Of a DNA stretch of 37,442 bases, positions 34,921-37,442 are shown piece after piece. A model generated the notes under the pieces. That model saw nothing but the letters and a program-made list of their open reading frames with translations, did not search any database and was not told the origin of the DNA. Source of the DNA: Acidobacteriota bacterium. Lineage in GTDB: Bacteria; Acidobacteriota; UBA4820. Position numbers and translations under genes: made by a program. The first letter of the stretch is position 1, and the number at the start of each line of letters is the position of its first letter. Location: assembly GCA_029559035.1 (NCBI GenBank), contig JAKQCT010000029.1, positions 1 through 37,442 of the forward strand. Reading direction: 5' to 3'.

Positions 34921-35913
34921 CTATTTAACGACAACTGCTTCCGGAACGCTCTTTTCGACCGGGGCGCTTACCCATCCTTTCTGCTTCATTATTTCAACGA
35001 AAAGGCCCGCCTTTTCGGCAATGTAAGGCTTCGCTTCCTTTGATAGTTTGATGAAATCAGCTTCGGCGGTCTGGTAGTTTTTAAGGGCAACATGGTTCAT
35101 TGCAAGCTTCAGCCGAAGTTCATCTGCGAACCATATGTCCGGATGGTTTTTGAGAATTATTCCAGCCCACTTGGACCACCACGCCGCGTTCATTTCATCT
35201 TTCATCTCCATCCGACCGTTTTCCGTGGGATAGGAGTTGGAAAGGAATAATCCGGTCTCGAGAGAACGAAGAAACATCGGATTAGCAAAATCCGCACTTG
35301 CAAACCCTTTGAGAGAACCGTAAACGACGTATCCCGCATAAGTGGAGGTAGGAAATCTCTGGAAAAGCTGATCAGGTTTGGATAGAGGCTCGCCCTTGAA
35401 ATAGTTATAGGCTTCTAAATCAATTCCCTCAGGGTTTTTTACTACAATGGCGATTGTATCAGAACTTACATTCCCTTCCCATGCTTTAAAAGACATTTTT
35501 CTTCCATTTTCAAGAAAGTAATAAGGACCTTTTCGGGAAATTGTGGCTTTGATAAAGTATTTCCCTGCTTTTCCAAGATAAAATATTGGCCCGAAAGTCG
35601 TTCTTTCAATCCAACCTGCCGGTACTACTACTTTTCTGGAATCCCCTGAAGACAACATGTACATTTTACGTGGGTTCTCAACACTCTTGCCTTCTTCATC
35701 TTTAATTTCAAGCGTTGATAAGCCGGAGTGAATATAAGAAAGAGTCAAGGCCTTTCCGCTAACGTTTTGGATCTCTATCGTAAGATAGATTGGGGAACCC
35801 AAAGGAACTTCTTCTGGGAAAGAGACTATCCTCACTTCAAGATCACCGGCAAAACAACATAGATTTCCAACCAGCAACAGACAAGATAAAACTAGAATAG
35901 GCATCCTCTTCAT
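34921..35913 (-). CDS. Secreted protein of unknown function, partner of metallopeptidase
   Basis: A 330-residue exported protein with a signal peptide (about 1-23, CLLLVGNLCCFAG). Residues 25-155 form a beta-rich domain (EVPLGSPIYLTIEIQNVSGKAL), like Ig/CARDB-type domains. Residues about 195-310 are helical, with a TPR-like pair around LRLKLAMNHVALKNYQTAEADF. The start ATG overlaps the stop of the upstream gene (ATGA), so the two are co-translated. I do not recognise the family. It may be a periplasmic or surface partner of the putative peptidase. Confidence 0.7.
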   Translation of the reverse strand: MKRMPILVLSCLLLVGNLCCFAGDLEVRIVSFPEEVPLGSPIYLTIEIQNVSGKALTLSYIHSGLSTLEIKDEEGKSVENPRKMYMLSSGDSRKVVVPAGWIERTTFGPIFYLGKAGKYFIKATISRKGPYYFLENGRKMSFKAWEGNVSSDTIAIVVKNPEGIDLEAYNYFKGEPLSKPDQLFQRFPTSTYAGYVVYGSLKGFASADFANPMFLRSLETGLFLSNSYPTENGRMEMKDEMNAAWWSKWAGIILKNHPDIWFADELRLKLAMNHVALKNYQTAEADFIKLSKEAKPYIAEKAGLFVEIMKQKGWVSAPVEKSVPEAVVVK

Positions 35914-37442
35914 TTTGGATCAGCCTCCTTCCTTATTGCACCTGGTCTTGATTCGCAATTTGGATCGCCTAAAAACAAATCCTCGACACAGAACCTTATA
36001 ACGCCATTTTTTGCGTCATCGTTTGGAACTGAGGAATACATTACACATACGGCTGGACATTCAGCGCATCCAGTTCCACACGTATTATCATCCCAGCACC
36101 AAGCCATTCTTATCGGTGTGTCATGCCCTCCTTCTGAAGAAGGACATGAATTGACATCGAACTGATGTGCCAATTCATGATTGTCTGTGTATCTTATGGT
36201 ATGCATATTCTGGTCATATGTCTGCGCATAAGAGAGAATATTCCCAGAAAATATATAACAATAGTCGTCAACAGGTTGAGATGCACCAGCCATACCCGAA
36301 ACGAAAGAAGCGCCTACTAAGTGGAAGTAGTTATGTGGAACAGCAATGGGAGGGGTGCCTTCACCAGGAATAAAGTTCTCAAACCATATATGACTAAACA
36401 GTGCAGGTGGAATTCTAAGCTGTTCGTCAGCAAACGCCCAATCAAACCAGCTCTGTGGTAAGTACGGCACCGCTCCCATTCCGTTTCTCAACCCCACAAA
36501 CTCAACATATGCATCGTCGTATGTTTCTTTGATGGCGCGCATATCCGCTTCATAAAAAGCAGATCCTGTTCCATTGATCTGATTGGATGACGTGTCGTAA
36601 ATCTCCAAATCCGCGCTGTGGATCACGCCAACTCCTGCGGAGTGCCCGTTGCCGAAATCAGGATAAATGTCTGGCGGAGTTCCTGTAACAGTGCTTCTGT
36701 AGTAACAATCGGCTGTCAGATTGGAATCAAGGGTCACGGTCATGGTTCCGTCACCGTTATCAACCGGATCATCGGCGACAACCTTAACTTCTCCCTTTGT
36801 TTCGTAGGGAGAAAGCTCATCAAAAACAACAACCACATCATCTTTGACAACATTCGCCCAATTATAAAGCACCACCTGGTTGCAATTGCTGCCGCAAGTT
36901 GACTTGTTGAAATCTACCGCGAGCAGCCCCCCTCTTCTGAACATCTTGTCCCGTTCGACGAAGACCCTCTTCCAGCCGTTGAACACCGCCGAATAGGTGC
37001 ATACCTGGTTTGCCACAAGGCCGCCGCTGAGATTCTTCCTGGTTACCTCAACCTGCCAGTTGTCACCTGAGTATCTCGGCGGGAGCTTCATGTAAAATGT
37101 AGCCTGATAAGGATAGGAAGTGGATGGAGTGACATCTATTTCCAAGGATGGGGTACCGGTCTGCGATGTCATCAGGCCGTAGTCCGTCTCTGTGGAAGCC
37201 CAGACTGCATTGTCGTTGGCTTCGTAAGGGGGGACTGCGGGTCGGTTTATCGGGTCTGTGGCATCCCATCCCCCGACGGGGGCGTATGGTGAAAAGTCGG
37301 GAGGGTCTATCATCCGCAGATGGATCGGAACGCCGCCGAACCCGTTCACGGTCATCATCACTATCCTGTCCGCAACCTGATAACTGTTGAGATACGGGTA
37401 GCTTTGTCCCGCGTTGTTCAATATAACAACCTTGGCGGCGTT
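35910..37442 (-). CDS. Putative secreted HExxH metallopeptidase (5' end outside window)
   Basis: At least 511 residues are visible, and the frame runs open to the window edge, so the N terminus is missing. The ATG-like start near 37421 is internal. The protein is beta-rich, with Ca-binding-type or cell-surface style repeats early on. NHELAHQFDVN (near 36160-36183) is an HExxH zinc-peptidase motif. A Cys-rich patch follows (CWDDNTCGTGCAECPAVC), likely disulfide-bonded. No third ligand pattern (GxxH or a clear downstream Glu) is obvious, so the clan is undecided. It overlaps the next gene by 4 nt. It is probably extracellular. Confidence 0.65.
   Translation of the reverse strand, partial: NAAKVVILNNAGQSYPYLNSYQVADRIVMMTVNGFGGVPIHLRMIDPPDFSPYAPVGGWDATDPINRPAVPPYEANDNAVWASTETDYGLMTSQTGTPSLEIDVTPSTSYPYQATFYMKLPPRYSGDNWQVEVTRKNLSGGLVANQVCTYSAVFNGWKRVFVERDKMFRRGGLLAVDFNKSTCGSNCNQVVLYNWANVVKDDVVVVFDELSPYETKGEVKVVADDPVDNGDGTMTVTLDSNLTADCYYRSTVTGTPPDIYPDFGNGHSAGVGVIHSADLEIYDTSSNQINGTGSAFYEADMRAIKETYDDAYVEFVGLRNGMGAVPYLPQSWFDWAFADEQLRIPPALFSHIWFENFIPGEGTPPIAVPHNYFHLVGASFVSGMAGASQPVDDYCYIFSGNILSYAQTYDQNMHTIRYTDNHELAHQFDVNSCPSSEGGHDTPIRMAWCWDDNTCGTGCAECPAVCVMYSSVPNDDAKNGVIRFCVEDLFLGDPNCESRPGAIRKEADPK

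Overview
The window reads as chromosomal DNA from an uncultured, GC-rich, Gram-negative-type bacterium. The evidence for an outer membrane and periplasm is lipoprotein signals, a periplasmic adaptor for an ABC exporter, and several Sec signal peptides. Arg AGG and Ile ATA codons are unusually common in the core genes. MglA-like GTPase modules, a sigma54 regulator, HD-GYP signalling, DUF1573 and SelB together fit a deep-branching lineage of the deltaproteobacterial, Acidobacteriota/Aminicenantes or Nitrospirota kind. I cannot name the phylum from sequence alone.

Layout. 0.2-3.1 kb (+): a GAF protein, an S26-type peptidase and a membrane HD-GYP phosphodiesterase. 3.1-5.8 kb (-): a Ras/MglA-like GTPase fused to a histidine-kinase-like module that lacks its phospho-acceptor His, then an HD-domain hydrolase. 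5.85-6.37 kb: tRNA-Ala(CGC) followed by two further copies of its 3' end and several perfect inverted repeats, which look like integration scars. 6.4-13.6 kb (-): aroC, a sensor kinase, ligA and a large secreted multi-domain protein, tightly packed. 13.7-20.3 kb (+): a secreted clan-A glycoside hydrolase, a MacA/MacB-like exporter (adaptor, ATPase, two permeases), and a DUF1573 protein behind a fully consensus promoter. 20.5-25.5 kb (-): rsmD, selB, a cysteine desulfurase and a PAS/sigma54 activator in one operon. 25.5-29.6 kb (+): ssb, a DedA membrane protein, a DnaC-like ATPase, RNase G and a DnaQ-like exonuclease.

From about 29.6 kb the character changes. An AT-rich accessory block holds the N-terminal stub of a DNA methyltransferase, a lone HEPN protein with RNxxxH, an HtrA-like protease with eight TPRs, a small lipoprotein and a uracil-DNA-glycosylase-like protein. 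Next comes the most unusual object in the window. Two arrays of 21-bp repeats of opposite polarity (33572-33943) converge exactly on a 20-bp perfect palindrome. They lie directly upstream of a GC-rich gene for an internally duplicated helical protein, which is followed by two hairpins with a shared loop sequence and a terminator. The window ends with a two-gene minus-strand operon of secreted proteins: a putative HExxH metallopeptidase, cut by the window edge, and a companion.

The core operons cover housekeeping functions: translation and selenocysteine incorporation, DNA ligation and repair, RNA turnover, aromatic biosynthesis and export. The 29.6-34.9 kb region is the best candidate for undescribed biology. 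The GTPase/pseudo-kinase fusion and the tRNA-3'-end repeats come next.
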